From: JANNHP01 sp031404455
Lineage (GTDB): Bacteria > Planctomycetota > JAJSAM01 > JAJVHW01
NCBI GenBank assembly: GCA_031404455.1
Contig: JANNHP010000443.1
Location: forward strand, 1 to 22,574
Direction of reading: 5' to 3'
DNA: 22,574 bases
The position numbers were made by a program, and so were the translations under genes. The notes below the pieces were generated by a model that did no database searches, was not told the origin of the DNA, and was given only the letters and a program-made list of their open reading frames with translations. Positions 11,518-18,959 of this stretch are shown one piece after another. Numbering within the stretch: position 1 is the stretch's first letter; the number at the start of each line of letters is the position of its first letter.

Positions 11518-11943
11518 TTGGCCGACCCCCAGTCCTTCCGTCTGCCCAACGACCTCGAACAGGTTCCCGCGCTGCGGGGTCTGTTCGAGCGGTCGTGCAG
11601 CGAGGCGGGTGTGGGCGACGACGAGCGCGAGAAGCTGAAGCTCGTCTTCACCGAGCTCGTCAACAACGCGATCGAGCACGGCTGCACGCGACCGAGCGAC
11701 ACGGTCGAGGTGTGGTTCCGGATCAGCGAACCCGAAGTGGAGATCGAGGTGTCCGACCCGAGCGGCTCCCTGACCCAGGAGGACTTCACGACGAGCGACG
11801 CGACGGGCTTCGCGGACACCGGACGCGGGGCGGGACTCTTCCTCGTGCAGGCGCTCTCGGACGAGGTGACCGTGCGCCCGGGCGACCGGGGCGGCACGAC
11901 GGTGCGCGTGGTCATCCGCCGCGGCGGGGGAGCGGGCTCATGA
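11518..11943 (+). CDS. RsbW-like anti-sigma/serine kinase (HATPase_c)
   Basis: 141 residues, the usual size of an RsbW/SpoIIAB-type protein. The ATP-binding N box is 'ELVNNAIEHG' (46-55), the G1 region 'VSDPSG' (78-83) and the G2 box 'GRGAGLFLV' (102-110). Family members bind a sigma factor or other target and phosphorylate a STAS antagonist. The start is a TTG; no ATG or GTG in this frame would keep the N-terminal strand 'FRLPNDLEQVPALR' that the family needs. It lies 39 bp after the giant kinase gene and shares an ATGA overlap with the phosphatase gene. No sigma factor gene is in the window, so its target is unknown. Confidence 0.87.
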   Translation: MADPQSFRLPNDLEQVPALRGLFERSCSEAGVGDDEREKLKLVFTELVNNAIEHGCTRPSDTVEVWFRISEPEVEIEVSDPSGSLTQEDFTTSDATGFADTGRGAGLFLVQALSDEVTVRPGDRGGTTVRVVIRRGGGAGS

Positions 11944-13277
11944 GCGGCGTCGAACGAAGGACGGGTGTGTTCATCCCGCCGGGCGCGCGAACCGAGCGCG
12001 AGGAATACTCGGAGCTCCTCACCGGCGACGCCGCGGCCGACAGGAAGCGGGTGGCGATCCTGCTCGAGACGATCGCCGCGGTGAACTCCAGCGTGAAGGT
12101 CGAGGACGTCATCCGGAGCGTCGTCGACAAGAGCATCCAGGTGACCGGCGCCGAGCGCGCGATCATCATGCTGCTCGACGACGACAACGTGCTGCGCATC
12201 GCGCTCGCCCGCGACCTCGCGGGACGCGACCTCGGCAAGAACGTGCAGTACAGCCAGTCCGTCGCGATGCGCGTGCAGCGCGAGGGCCGCGGCATCTGCC
12301 TCATCGACACCGCGAACCAGGGCGACATCTCGCTCGGACAGTCGATCCTCGACCTGAAGCTCCTCACCGTGATGTGCGTGCCGCTTCGCGTGAAGGACCG
12401 GATGACCGGCCTCCTCTACGTGGACAGCAAGGCGTCGGCGAAGGAGTTCAGCGACAAGGACCTCACGCTCTTCAAGGCGCTCGCGGGACAGGTGGCGCAG
12501 GCCGTCGACAACGCGCGCCTGCTGCAGCACTACGTCGAGAAGCAGCGCATGCAGGAGGAACTGCACGTCGCGCAGCAGATCCAGCAGTCGCTCCTCCCGC
12601 GCGGCGGACTCCAGGCTCCGGGCCTCGACATCGCCGGGCTCTCGGTGCCGTGCGAGGAGACGAGCGGCGACTACTTCGACTACGTGAAGCGTTCCGGCGG
12701 GCGCCTCGGCCTCGTGATCGGCGACGTGTCGGGACACGGTCTCGGCGCGGCACTGCTCATGTCCACGGCGCGAGCCTTCCTCCGGGCGTTCGCCGCGACC
12801 GACGTCAATCCGGCGGAGCTCGTCACGCGGCTCAACCGCTTCCTCTCCGAGGATGTCGAGACCGGCCGCTTCATGACGCTCTTCTACGGCGAGATCGCGC
12901 TGAAGGAGCGCACGATGACGTACGTCCGCGCAGGGCACAACGAGCCGGTCATCTACCGCCGCGAGACCGACGTCTTCGAGGACTTGGGCGAGGGCGGCGT
13001 CGCCCTCGCGGTGATCGACAACTTCGAGTTCACCTCGACGGGGCCCCTGCCGCTCGGCAAGGGCGACGTCATCGTTCTCTACACAGACGGGATCGTCGAG
13101 GCGATGAGCCCGTCCCGCGAACCCTTCGGGATCGACCGCATGAAGGAGATCCTGAAGAGGAACCGCGACCTCCCTGCCAAGGAGATCGTGGCGAAGATCC
13201 GGCAATCAGTCAGGGACCACACCGGCACGGACGTCCGCGAGGACGACCTCACGCTGGTGGTGGCGAGGGTGGTCTAG
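11940..13277 (+). CDS. RsbU/SpoIIE-type PP2C phosphatase with GAF domain
   Basis: 445 residues. A GAF sensor domain spans about 37-190, with ends marked by 'AVNSSVKVEDVIRSVVD' and 'LAGQVAQAVDNARLL'. A short coiled linker follows ('QHYVEKQRMQEELHVAQQIQ', with 'QSLLP' at 216-220). The PP2C catalytic domain shows 'SGDYFD' (242-247), 'GDVSGHG' (261-267), 'AGHNEP' (331-336), 'YTDG' (381-384) and 'EDDLTLV' (434-440), so the metal-binding acidic residues are present. It should dephosphorylate the STAS antagonist encoded next, with a small ligand or redox signal sensed by GAF. The ATG start overlaps the rsbW-like stop (ATGA), with a GGGGGAG ribosome site upstream. Confidence 0.92.
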   Translation: MSGVERRTGVFIPPGARTEREEYSELLTGDAAADRKRVAILLETIAAVNSSVKVEDVIRSVVDKSIQVTGAERAIIMLLDDDNVLRIALARDLAGRDLGKNVQYSQSVAMRVQREGRGICLIDTANQGDISLGQSILDLKLLTVMCVPLRVKDRMTGLLYVDSKASAKEFSDKDLTLFKALAGQVAQAVDNARLLQHYVEKQRMQEELHVAQQIQQSLLPRGGLQAPGLDIAGLSVPCEETSGDYFDYVKRSGGRLGLVIGDVSGHGLGAALLMSTARAFLRAFAATDVNPAELVTRLNRFLSEDVETGRFMTLFYGEIALKERTMTYVRAGHNEPVIYRRETDVFEDLGEGGVALAVIDNFEFTSTGPLPLGKGDVIVLYTDGIVEAMSPSREPFGIDRMKEILKRNRDLPAKEIVAKIRQSVRDHTGTDVREDDLTLVVARVV

Positions 13278-14006
13278 ATGGAAGTCCTCAGCGCGACCGA
13301 AGAAGGCATTCGTTTCCTCGGCTTCGTGGGTGCCTTCGACACACCCGAGGTCGACGGATTCCAGGCCCACGTGGACGGGGCGATCGACGAGCAGATCTTC
13401 AAGGTCGTCATCAACCTCGGGCAGATGTCGTTCATCAACTCGACCGCCTTGGGCGCGCTCATCCGCGCGCAGAAGCGGCTGAACCAGTACGGCGGCGACC
13501 TCGCCCTCGCGGAGCCGTCGGCGTTCGCGTCGGGCGTCTTCAAGACGCTCGGCATCGACCGCAAGATCAAGACCTTCAAGTCCGAGGCGGAAGCCGTCGA
13601 GTACATGAAGTCGGTCGGCTCGGAAGGCGTCGGCGTCGAGGGCGAGCAGCAGGTCAGCTTCGCCTTCGTGGACCGCGCGCAGACGGCCGTCGCCGGCGAC
13701 GACGCCCGCGTGGGGCTCTTGAAGGCGATCGGCGAAGTCGGGATCACGCTCCAGTGGGAGAACCTCGACAACCTCGACGTGGACAAGATGTTCGTCGTGA
13801 ACGCGCCGCTGCGCCTGCGCTTCCAGCTCCCGCTCTACCACGAGACGCACCTCTTCACGGCCGACGCGACCGTCGTCTCCGCGAACATCACGGCGGGCGG
13901 GCGGGTCACGGTCCAGGCGAAGTTCGTCAACCTGAAGGACGTGGAACGCCGCGCGATCCAGCAGTTCGTGCGCGACCTGCGCTACCTGAAGGGCGAGCTC
14001 TCCTAG
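13278..14006 (+). CDS. STAS antagonist fused to a PilZ-like domain
   Basis: 242 residues, starting directly after the phosphatase stop. Residues 1-115 are a STAS domain: 'KVVINLGQMSFINSTALGAL' carries S55, or adjacent T56, at the position phosphorylated in RsbV/SpoIIAA. The remainder (about 125-242) looks PilZ-like. It is beta-rich with 'NITAGG' near residue 204, close to the PilZ (D/N)xSxxG motif, and ends with the PilZ-type tail 'FVNLKDVERRAIQQFV'. The classical RxxxR half of the c-di-GMP site is not clear ('PLRLRFQLP' instead), so nucleotide binding is uncertain. It is expected to be the phosphorylatable partner of the RsbW-like protein and substrate of the phosphatase. The PilZ-like part may give it a direct output. 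Confidence 0.82.
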   Translation: MEVLSATEEGIRFLGFVGAFDTPEVDGFQAHVDGAIDEQIFKVVINLGQMSFINSTALGALIRAQKRLNQYGGDLALAEPSAFASGVFKTLGIDRKIKTFKSEAEAVEYMKSVGSEGVGVEGEQQVSFAFVDRAQTAVAGDDARVGLLKAIGEVGITLQWENLDNLDVDKMFVVNAPLRLRFQLPLYHETHLFTADATVVSANITAGGRVTVQAKFVNLKDVERRAIQQFVRDLRYLKGELS

Positions 14007-14015
14007 CCGCGGCGC

Positions 14016-14036
14016 CGCCGAGCGATCGTCTCGGCG
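14016..14036 (+). terminator. Weak hairpin after the STAS-PilZ gene
   Basis: A 7-bp stem (14016-14022 with 14030-14036, core GCCGAG/CTCGGC) starts 10 bases after the stop and is followed by a partly T-rich stretch (CTTTCGTTT). It could end the signalling operon. It lies immediately upstream of the promoter candidate for the transporter operon. Confidence 0.35.
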
Positions 14037-14042
14037 TCACGC

Positions 14043-14071
14043 TTTCGTTTCGAGCGCGGACCTCCTACCAT
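14043..14071 (+). promoter_or_regulatory. Candidate promoter of the Liv transporter operon
   Basis: A -10-like TACCAT (14066-14071) is preceded by a weak -35-like TTTCGT (14043-14048) with a 17-base spacer. Transcription would start near 14079, giving a leader of about 25 bases before the ATG at 14104. Confidence 0.35.
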
Positions 14072-14075
14072 GCGC

Positions 14076-14093
14076 CCCGATCCATCGATCGGG
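14076..14093 (+). promoter_or_regulatory. Leader hairpin overlapping the ribosome site of the binding-protein gene
   Basis: CCCGATC (14076-14082) pairs perfectly with GATCGGG (14087-14093) around a CATC loop. The right arm includes the first three bases of the ribosome site GGGAGG (14091-14096), which stands 7 bases before the ATG. The stem would therefore compete with ribosome binding. Confidence 0.5.
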
Positions 14094-14103
14094 AGGTAGC
14101 ACG

Positions 14104-15252
14104 ATGAAGGCGACGGCGTTCTGGGCGGTGGCGTTGCTCACGGTCGCCGCGGGCTGCGGGGACCCGAAGTCCGGAGATGGAGCGGGTCCGGCGGCGGGCG
14201 GCGCCGGCGACGGTCCGATCAAGGTCGGCGTCGCGGGGCCCCTCACCGGAGGTCAGGCCAAGAACGGCGAGGATCTCCTCGACGGGGCCACGATGGCGGT
14301 CGAGGAATGGAACGCGAAGGGCGGCGTCCTCGGCCGCAAGATCGAGATCGTCACGCGCGACGACCAGGCGGAACCGAAGCTCGCGCCGGCGGCCGCGCAG
14401 CAGCTCGTCTCGGAGCGCGTCGTGGGCGTCATCGGCCACTTCAATTCGGGCAGCACGATCCCCGCGTCGGAGATCTACCACAAGGCGGGGATCGTCACGA
14501 TCACGCCGTCGTCGACGAACGAGTTCGTGACCGACCGCGGGTACCCGGACGTGTTCCGGGTCTGCGGTCGCGACGACCGCCAGGCGCCCGCTGCGTCGAA
14601 CTTCATCGTCAACGTGCTCAAGGCGAAGCGAGTGGCGGTCTTCGACGACCGCACGGCGTACGGGAAGGGCCTCGCCGACAACGTCGAGAAGGGGCTCGTG
14701 GGCAAGGTCGAGATCGTCTTCCACGAGGGCTTCGCCAAGGAGGAGCGCAACTTCCGGCCGTACCTGTCGAAGCTGAAGGACGCGAACGTCGACGTCTGGT
14801 ACTTCGGCGGCATCTACGAGCAGGCCGCTCCCATGGTGATCCAGGCGCGGCAGCTCGGGATCACGGCGCCGATGATGAGCGGCGACGGCGTGCACGGCTA
14901 CGACGAGGGCTTCCTCAAGGTCTGCGGCAAGGACTGCGAGGGAACACTGACCACGTTCCCCTTCACGAGCGCCGACTTCCCGGAGAAGTACAGGAGCCGC
15001 TTCTCCGGGAAGAGCCCGGGGCCGTACGCGGTGTTCAGCTACACCGCGGCGCAGGTCCTGATCGGCGGCGTCTCGAAGGCGGGAGCCGCGGATGGCCCGA
15101 GCGTGGCGAAGGCGATCCACTCGAACACCTTCGACACGCCGATCGGCAACATCGAGTTCGACGCGAAGGGCGACATCAAGGAACGGCCCGAGGGCAGCTA
15201 CCTGGTCTGGGTCGTGAAGGACGGCCGTCACGTCCTCTACTCCGGCCGCTGA
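14104..15252 (+). CDS. livJ: Branched-chain amino-acid-type ABC substrate-binding lipoprotein
   Basis: 382 residues. A lipoprotein signal peptide ends in the lipobox 'VAAGC' with C18. A Gly/Ala-rich tether follows, then the periplasmic-binding fold: 'IKVGVAGPLTGGQAKNGED', 'VVGVIGHFNSGSTIPASEIY', 'ITPSSTNEF', 'AVFDDRTAYGKGLAD', 'YFGGIYEQAAPM'. The 'GSTIPAS' and 'TPSST' segments correspond to the ligand-binding loops of LivJ/LivK. It captures Leu/Ile/Val or a related small ligand and delivers it to LivH/LivM; exact specificity cannot be read from sequence. The start is supported by GGGAGG 7 bases upstream. It is the first gene of a complete five-gene importer operon. Confidence 0.92.
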   Translation: MKATAFWAVALLTVAAGCGDPKSGDGAGPAAGGAGDGPIKVGVAGPLTGGQAKNGEDLLDGATMAVEEWNAKGGVLGRKIEIVTRDDQAEPKLAPAAAQQLVSERVVGVIGHFNSGSTIPASEIYHKAGIVTITPSSTNEFVTDRGYPDVFRVCGRDDRQAPAASNFIVNVLKAKRVAVFDDRTAYGKGLADNVEKGLVGKVEIVFHEGFAKEERNFRPYLSKLKDANVDVWYFGGIYEQAAPMVIQARQLGITAPMMSGDGVHGYDEGFLKVCGKDCEGTLTTFPFTSADFPEKYRSRFSGKSPGPYAVFSYTAAQVLIGGVSKAGAADGPSVAKAIHSNTFDTPIGNIEFDAKGDIKERPEGSYLVWVVKDGRHVLYSGR

Positions 15253-15260
15253 TCGGCCGG
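15242..15260 (+). promoter_or_regulatory. Intercistronic hairpin between binding-protein and LivH genes
   Basis: CCGGCC (15242-15247) pairs with GGCCGG (15255-15260) over a 7-base loop that contains most of the TGA stop of the upstream gene. There is no T tract. Such a structure could protect the 3' end of the binding-protein mRNA or reduce LivH translation, whose GTG at 15269 has no clear ribosome site. Confidence 0.4.
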
Positions 15261-15268
15261 CGTAGCGC

Positions 15269-16267
15269 GTGCTCCAGGCTCTCCTGAACGGGGTCGTCCA
15301 AGGCGCGATCTACGCCATCGTGGCGCTCGGCTACACGATGGTCTACGGCATCCTCACGCTGATCAATTTCGCGCATGGCGAAGTCGTGATGATCGGTGCG
15401 TACGCCGGCGTCGTCACACTGGCGGGTCTCACCGGCTCCGGCGCCGTGGAGAGCGCGGGGTTCGTCCCGTGTCTCGCGGCGTCGATCGTCGCGGCGATGT
15501 GCGTCGCCGCGGCGTACGGCTTCTCGATCGAACGGATCGCCTACAGGCCGCTGCGCCGCGCGCCGCCGCTCTCGGCGCTCATCAGCGCGATCGGCGTCTC
15601 GATCGTCCTGCAGAACTACGTCATGCTCTCGCAGCCGGGCCGCTCGGCACCGATCTACGCTCCGACGGGCACCGATGCCTACCGCGCCACGTTTGGTGGC
15701 GTGATGCTGCAGTTCGACCCGGGAGACTTCGGCAAGTCGATCGACCGGTTCGTGCAGGGGCTCGGCTGGGACCGCTTCTACGTCGGCACCGGCGCGGTCA
15801 CGGTCCTCGACGCGGTCATCGTCGTCCTATGCGTCGCCATGATGGCCGGGCTGTGGACGTTCGTTCAGCGCACGCGGACCGGCCGCTCCATGCGGGCGAC
15901 GTCGCAGGACCGGGTGATGGCGGGTCTCGTCGGCGTCGACGTGAACCGGGTGATCTCGACCACGTTCGTCATCGGGTCCGCGCTGGCGGCGGTCGCGGGG
16001 GTCCTCATCAGCCTCTACACGACGCAGGCGAAGTTCGACATGGGGTTCAGCGCGGGTCTCAAGGCGTTCACGGCGGCGGTCCTCGGCGGCATCGGCAACA
16101 TCCCCGGCGCCATGGTCGGAGGAATCCTGCTCGGCGTCGCCGAGGCGGCCGGGATCCAGGCGTTCGGTGCGCCGTACAAGGACGTGTACGCGTTCGTGCT
16201 CCTCCTCGCGGTGCTGATCCTCAGGCCGAAGGGCATCATGGGCGAGCGTGTCGCGGAGAAGGTATGA
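15269..16267 (+). CDS. livH: ABC transporter permease LivH
   Basis: 332 residues with about eight hydrophobic segments. The N-terminus 'LLNGVVQGAIYAIVALGYTM' followed by 'VYGILTLINFAHGEVVMIGA' is typical of LivH. Later regions include 'SMRATSQDRVMAGLVGVDVN' (cytoplasmic coupling loop that contacts the ATPase), 'AVLGGIGNIPGAMVGGILLG' and the C-terminal 'LLLAVLILRPKGIMGE'. It forms the inner-membrane channel with LivM. The GTG start is 16 bp after the binding-protein stop, and the 3' end overlaps livM by ATGA. Confidence 0.95.
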   Translation: MLQALLNGVVQGAIYAIVALGYTMVYGILTLINFAHGEVVMIGAYAGVVTLAGLTGSGAVESAGFVPCLAASIVAAMCVAAAYGFSIERIAYRPLRRAPPLSALISAIGVSIVLQNYVMLSQPGRSAPIYAPTGTDAYRATFGGVMLQFDPGDFGKSIDRFVQGLGWDRFYVGTGAVTVLDAVIVVLCVAMMAGLWTFVQRTRTGRSMRATSQDRVMAGLVGVDVNRVISTTFVIGSALAAVAGVLISLYTTQAKFDMGFSAGLKAFTAAVLGGIGNIPGAMVGGILLGVAEAAGIQAFGAPYKDVYAFVLLLAVLILRPKGIMGERVAEKV

Positions 16268-17472
16268 CGCAGTCGCGGCTCGTGCGTCTCGTCCTCGCGT
16301 CCGTGGCGGCTTTCCTCCTCTCCTGGCCGTTCGTCGCGCTCGGAGCCGACGAACGGACCGGCTTCACGGTGACGGCGTGGCCTGCGTTGCAGGTCGCTCT
16401 GCTCGTCGTGGTCTCTGGTCTTGCCTTCTGGGCACTCATCGAGATGAAAGAGCGATGGCCGGCGGCGGCGGCTCCGCTGCACTCGGCGCCGCGACGTGCG
16501 ATGAGCCGGTGGGCCGCCCCTGGCGCGCTGTTCGTCGCGTTGGCCGTCTACCCGCTGTTCCGTCCGCCGGCGGACCCGATGCTCGGCCTCGTGCTCGACA
16601 CCATGACGTTCGCCACCATCGCGGTGGGGCTGAACATCACGATCGGAATGGCCGGGCTGCTGGTCCTCGGACACGCGGCGTTCTGGGCGGTCGGCGCGTA
16701 CACGTTCGTCCTCCTGACGGTCCACTTCCACTTGAACTTCTGGATCGCGTTCGCCGCTTCCGGTGCGTCCGCGGCGGTCGTGGGCTTCCTGATCGGGCTG
16801 CCGGCGCTTCGATTGCGCGGCGACTACCTCGCCGTCGTCACGCTGGGATTCGGCGAGGCGGTCCGCTGGGTCCTCAAGAACGAACAGCACGTGACCGGAG
16901 GGGACGCCGGCATCCCCGGCTCGGAGATCCGCGGCAATCTCTGGGAGCCGCAGGGCTTCCTCGGCGACTGGCTCTGGCAGCCCGGCTCGGGCTCCGACGT
17001 GCTGCGCGAGTGCTACTGGTTCGCGCTGGGCCTGCTCGCGGTCTGCGTGCTCTGCGTGACGCTCCTCTCGCACTCGCGCCTCGGACGCGCGCTCTTCGCC
17101 CTGCGCGAGGACGAGACGGCCGCGCGGTGCATGGGCATCGACACGGTGCGGATCAAGCTGATCGCGTTCACGTCGTCCGCGATGTGGGCCGGCCTCGCCG
17201 GAGTCGTCACCGCCGAGTACCGGGGTTCGATCTCTCCCGACCTCTTCGACTTCAACATGAGCGTGCTGTTCGTCGCCATGGTGGTTCTCGGCGGACTCGG
17301 CTCGGTGTGGGGATCGGTGCTCGGTGCGACGCTCCTCTGGACCATTCCGGTGCTCCTGCAGGACTTCTTCCCCGACATCCAGCGGTTCCGCATGCTCGCG
17401 TTCGGCGCGGTGATGTGCGCGATGATGGTCGTGAAGCCCGACGGACTCCTCGGCAAGAAGGGGTCGAAGTGA
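16264..17472 (+). CDS. livM: ABC transporter permease LivM
   Basis: 402 residues. The N-terminal 110 residues contain three hydrophobic helices, as in the longer LivM proteins. The conserved core follows: 'IAVGLNITIGMAGLLVLGHA', 'GLPALRLRGDYLAVVTLGFG', 'ALREDETAARCMGIDTVRIK' (coupling loop), 'AGLAGVVTAEYRGSISP' and 'MVVLGGLGSVWGSVLGA'. It pairs with LivH. The ATG start overlaps the livH stop and has GGAG 5 bases upstream. The 3' end overlaps livG by GTGA. Confidence 0.95.
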   Translation: MTQSRLVRLVLASVAAFLLSWPFVALGADERTGFTVTAWPALQVALLVVVSGLAFWALIEMKERWPAAAAPLHSAPRRAMSRWAAPGALFVALAVYPLFRPPADPMLGLVLDTMTFATIAVGLNITIGMAGLLVLGHAAFWAVGAYTFVLLTVHFHLNFWIAFAASGASAAVVGFLIGLPALRLRGDYLAVVTLGFGEAVRWVLKNEQHVTGGDAGIPGSEIRGNLWEPQGFLGDWLWQPGSGSDVLRECYWFALGLLAVCVLCVTLLSHSRLGRALFALREDETAARCMGIDTVRIKLIAFTSSAMWAGLAGVVTAEYRGSISPDLFDFNMSVLFVAMVVLGGLGSVWGSVLGATLLWTIPVLLQDFFPDIQRFRMLAFGAVMCAMMVVKPDGLLGKKGSK

Positions 17473-18239
17473 CCGCCCTCCTCGAGGCCCGCTCCGTCAC
17501 CAAGCGCTTCGGTGGTCTCGCGGCCGTCGACGACGTGAGCTGCGTCGTCGAGGAGGGCGCCATCACCGCAGTGATCGGACCCAACGGCGCCGGGAAGACG
17601 ACGTTCTTCAACTGCATCACCGCCGTCGCGCCGCCGACGTCGGGGGAGATCCTGTTCGAGGGACGCCGCATCGACGCGCTGAAGCCGCACGTCGTCACGC
17701 GCCTCGGCATGGCGCGGACGTTCCAGAACATCCGGCTCTTCCGCCAGATGACGGCGCTCGAGAACGTCGTCACCGCGCGGCACTGCCGCACGCGCTCGGG
17801 CGTGGTCGCGAGCCTCCTGCGCCTGCCGTCGATGCGAGCGGAGGAGCGCCGGTCGCGCGAGATCGCGGAGGGGCTCCTCGATTTCGTGGGGCTCTCGCAG
17901 TGGAGCGACGTCGGTGCCTCGAACCTCCCGTACGGCGACCAGCGGCGTCTCGAGATCGCGCGGGCGATGGCGACCGAGCCGCGCCTGCTCCTCCTCGACG
18001 AACCCGCCGCGGGCATGAACCCGAAGGAGAGCCAGAATCTCGTGGAGCTCATCCGCCGGATCTCGGCGCGCGGGATCACGGTCGTGCTGATCGAGCACCA
18101 CATGAAGGTCGTGATGGGCATCAGCACGCACGTCGTCGTCCTCGACCACGGCGAGAAGATCGCCGACGGCACGCCCGCGGCCGTCCGCACCGATCCCGCG
18201 GTGATCGAGGCCTACCTCGGGAAGGAGGACGTCGAGTGA
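17469..18239 (+). CDS. livG: ABC transporter ATPase LivG
   Basis: 256 residues, the normal LivG length. Walker A 'GPNGAGKTT' is at 37-45 and the Q-loop region is 'ARTFQNIRLFRQMTALENV', typical for LivG. The signature is 'LPYGDQRRLEIARA', a LivG-type variant of LSGGQ. Walker B is 'LLLLDEPAAGMNP' and the switch histidine lies in 'IEHHMKVV'. It hydrolyses ATP at the cytoplasmic face of LivHM. GTG start with AAGGGG 5 bases upstream; GTGA overlaps on both sides. Confidence 0.95.
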   Translation: MTALLEARSVTKRFGGLAAVDDVSCVVEEGAITAVIGPNGAGKTTFFNCITAVAPPTSGEILFEGRRIDALKPHVVTRLGMARTFQNIRLFRQMTALENVVTARHCRTRSGVVASLLRLPSMRAEERRSREIAEGLLDFVGLSQWSDVGASNLPYGDQRRLEIARAMATEPRLLLLDEPAAGMNPKESQNLVELIRRISARGITVVLIEHHMKVVMGISTHVVVLDHGEKIADGTPAAVRTDPAVIEAYLGKEDVE

Positions 18240-18949
18240 GCGCCGTCCTCGAGGTCTCGGGGCTCCACGCGCGCTACGGCGGCGTCCACGCGCTGAAGGG
18301 CGTGTCGCTCACGGTCGGCGCGGGAGAGATCGTCGCGCTCATCGGCTGCAACGGCGCCGGCAAGACGACCACGCTGATGAGCATCTCGCAGGTACTGCGT
18401 CCCTCCGAGGGCTCCGTGAAGTTCATGGGACGCGAGATCGTCGGCGTGCCGCCGCACGAGGTCGTCGCGGCCGGTCTCTGCCAGGTCCCCGAGGGACGCC
18501 GCATCTTCCCGCGGCTCACGGTGCGCGAGAACCTGGAGATGGGCGCCTTCCTCGTCCGCGACAGGGCGCTCATTGCGAAGCGCATGGACGAGGCGTTCCG
18601 AATCTTCCCGATCCTCGGCGAGCGCGCGGGACAACTCGGCGGCACGCTCTCGGGCGGCGAACAGCAGATGCTCGCGATCGCGCGCGCGCTGATGCTCGAG
18701 CCGAAGGTGCTCCTCCTCGACGAGCCGAGCCTCGGCCTTGCGCCGCTCATCGTGGTGAAGATCTTCGAGGTGATCCGCTCGCTGCGCGACCGCGGGATCC
18801 CGGTGCTGCTCGTGGAGCAGAACGCGCACATGGCGCTGCGCACCGCCGACCGCGCCTACGTGCTCGAGACCGGCGAGGTCACGCGCGAGGGACGGGCGTC
18901 GGCACTCCACGACGACCCGGCGATCCGCGAGGCCTACCTCGGCGCGTGA
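18236..18949 (+). CDS. livF: ABC transporter ATPase LivF
   Basis: 237 residues, the usual LivF length. Walker A is 'GCNGAGKTT' (37-45; Cys replaces the usual Pro), followed by 'QVPEGRRIFPRLTVRENLEMGA', which is diagnostic for LivF. The signature is 'LSGGEQQMLAIARA', Walker B 'LLLDEPSLGLAP', and the switch region 'LLVEQNAHMAL'. It forms the ATPase pair with LivG. The GTG start overlaps the livG stop and has a strong AAGGAGG ribosome site (18222-18228). Its stop lies 10 bp from the convergent TonB-like gene. Confidence 0.95.
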   Translation: MSAVLEVSGLHARYGGVHALKGVSLTVGAGEIVALIGCNGAGKTTTLMSISQVLRPSEGSVKFMGREIVGVPPHEVVAAGLCQVPEGRRIFPRLTVRENLEMGAFLVRDRALIAKRMDEAFRIFPILGERAGQLGGTLSGGEQQMLAIARALMLEPKVLLLDEPSLGLAPLIVVKIFEVIRSLRDRGIPVLLVEQNAHMALRTADRAYVLETGEVTREGRASALHDDPAIREAYLGA

Positions 18950-18959
18950 AAGACGCCGC

